Positions 63,669 to 64,000 of a DNA stretch of 64,000 bases are shown in pieces. Source of the DNA: Pseudo-nitzschia pungens (taxonomy: Eukaryota > Bacillariophyta > Bacillariophyceae > Bacillariales > Bacillariaceae). Each line of letters starts with the position of its first letter. Position 1 is the stretch's first letter. Below the pieces are notes generated by a model that worked only from the letters and a program-made list of their open reading frames with translations, did no database searches and was not told where the DNA came from. The stretch is from the NCBI GenBank assembly GCA_037355855.1, contig CM074758.1:1957001-2021000 (forward strand), in the 5' to 3' direction. The translations under genes were made by a program, and so were the position numbers.

Positions 63669-64000
63669 TCAAGGGGATGATGGGGTTTCGTCGCTTTCAT
63701 CGGTAGACTTGTTCTTGGGACGCTTGGCATGAACCATTTTTCTGACTCGAATGTAGCCCCCACCCGAAAGGTAGACATTCTTTTGCAGGCGACCCGATTT
63801 TTCTTCTTCTGCGGTGCCAGTAAGAGTTTCAAAGGCCAAATTTGCATGCCTATGAGACTTGAAGTTCACGTGGGTTTTTCCGAAACTTCCAGCGAACTGA
63901 ATATCTTCTACATCGATAGGCTCAATGGTAGTATGCTTCAAAAACATACTGGTTAGGTGTTCCTCATTGCATTCCTTTGGAATGCGATGGATAAAGAGTT
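63669..64000 (-). CDS. RNA-recognition-motif protein, 3' end only (runs off the window)
   Basis: The frame continues without a stop to the right edge, so the start lies beyond the window. The visible 109 residues are a C-terminal RRM: LFIHRIPKECNEEHLTSMFL (RNP2 and helix 1), then VEDIQFAGSFGKTHVNFKSHRHANLAFETL (RNP1 and helix 2), and a last strand YIRVRKMVHAKRPKN. RNP1 is degenerate: His sits where an aromatic residue usually stacks on RNA. A Glu/Lys loop (AEEEKSGRLQKNVYLSGG) is inserted before the last strand. The tail is short and acidic. The internal Met at 63947 is not the start because the RRM begins upstream of it. Confidence 0.75.
   Translation of the reverse strand, partial: LFIHRIPKECNEEHLTSMFLKHTTIEPIDVEDIQFAGSFGKTHVNFKSHRHANLAFETLTGTAEEEKSGRLQKNVYLSGGGYIRVRKMVHAKRPKNKSTDESDETPSSP

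Noticed and set aside
1..64000. tRNA, rRNA or snRNA genes
   Set aside because: I looked for B-box-like GGTTCGA sequences and cloverleaf arms in the spacers and found none convincing. A covariance-model scan would be decisive.

Overview
The window is nuclear DNA of a eukaryotic alga, most likely a diatom or another stramenopile with a secondary plastid. Genes are packed on both strands with 0.1-2 kb spacers. Introns are few, short (117-361 bp) and GT-AG. The proteins are typically eukaryotic (COPI coat, spliceosomal Sm core, TFIIH helicase, nuclear sirtuin, cap methyltransferase, ER derlin). At least three proteins begin with a signal peptide followed by a phenylalanine-containing cleavage motif, the pattern of bipartite plastid targeting in diatoms. 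No rRNA, tRNA, CRISPR array or intact transposon was recognised. The species cannot be named from this sequence.

Layout. 1-6 kb: a Ser-rich disordered protein and a 78-residue membrane microprotein. 6-10 kb: a derlin fused to ankyrin repeats and the tRNA adenosine deaminase ADAT1. 10-18 kb: an OB-fold/winged-helix protein (STN1/RPA2-like), PCID2 (three exons), a SIRT6-type sirtuin and PCIF1 (two exons). 18-23 kb: an MFS transporter converging on a large single-pass membrane protein with RXL motifs. 23-26.4 kb: a gene-free, microsatellite-rich spacer. 26-34 kb: aspartyl-tRNA synthetase, KLHDC4 and an F-box/RCC1 protein. 34-40 kb: a PPR protein divergent from a RAD51-like ATPase. 41-50 kb: two unrecognised lineage-type proteins flanking COPB2. 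51-57 kb: SmG, XPB/ERCC3 and a seven-helix membrane protein. 58-64 kb: a plastid-type protein, an IGPS-like protein lacking part of its catalytic set, an EEP phosphatase/nuclease with an EF-hand-like insert, and the 3' end of an RRM gene running off the right edge.

The genes do not form one pathway; this is an ordinary gene-dense eukaryotic chromosome segment. RNA metabolism is well represented (ADAT1, PCIF1, PCID2, SmG, AspRS, PPR, RRM), as is genome maintenance (XPB, RAD51-like, OB-fold, SIRT6). Exon structures for PCID2, PCIF1, COPB2, SmG, XPB and the seven-helix protein were worked out by hand from splice sites and reading frame. The first five also agree with the length or sequence of known orthologues.

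The least conventional signals are: the RXL-motif membrane protein (a candidate cell-wall/silica-vesicle protein); the derlin-ankyrin fusion; the IGPS-like protein missing the Glu-Ser pair; a RAD51-like ATPase with a shortened P-loop; a COPB2 start codon isolated on its own exon; a different short tandem array in each of several introns; and a recurrent near-palindromic element (GTAAG-N-CTTACGTGTAG type) in many spacers.
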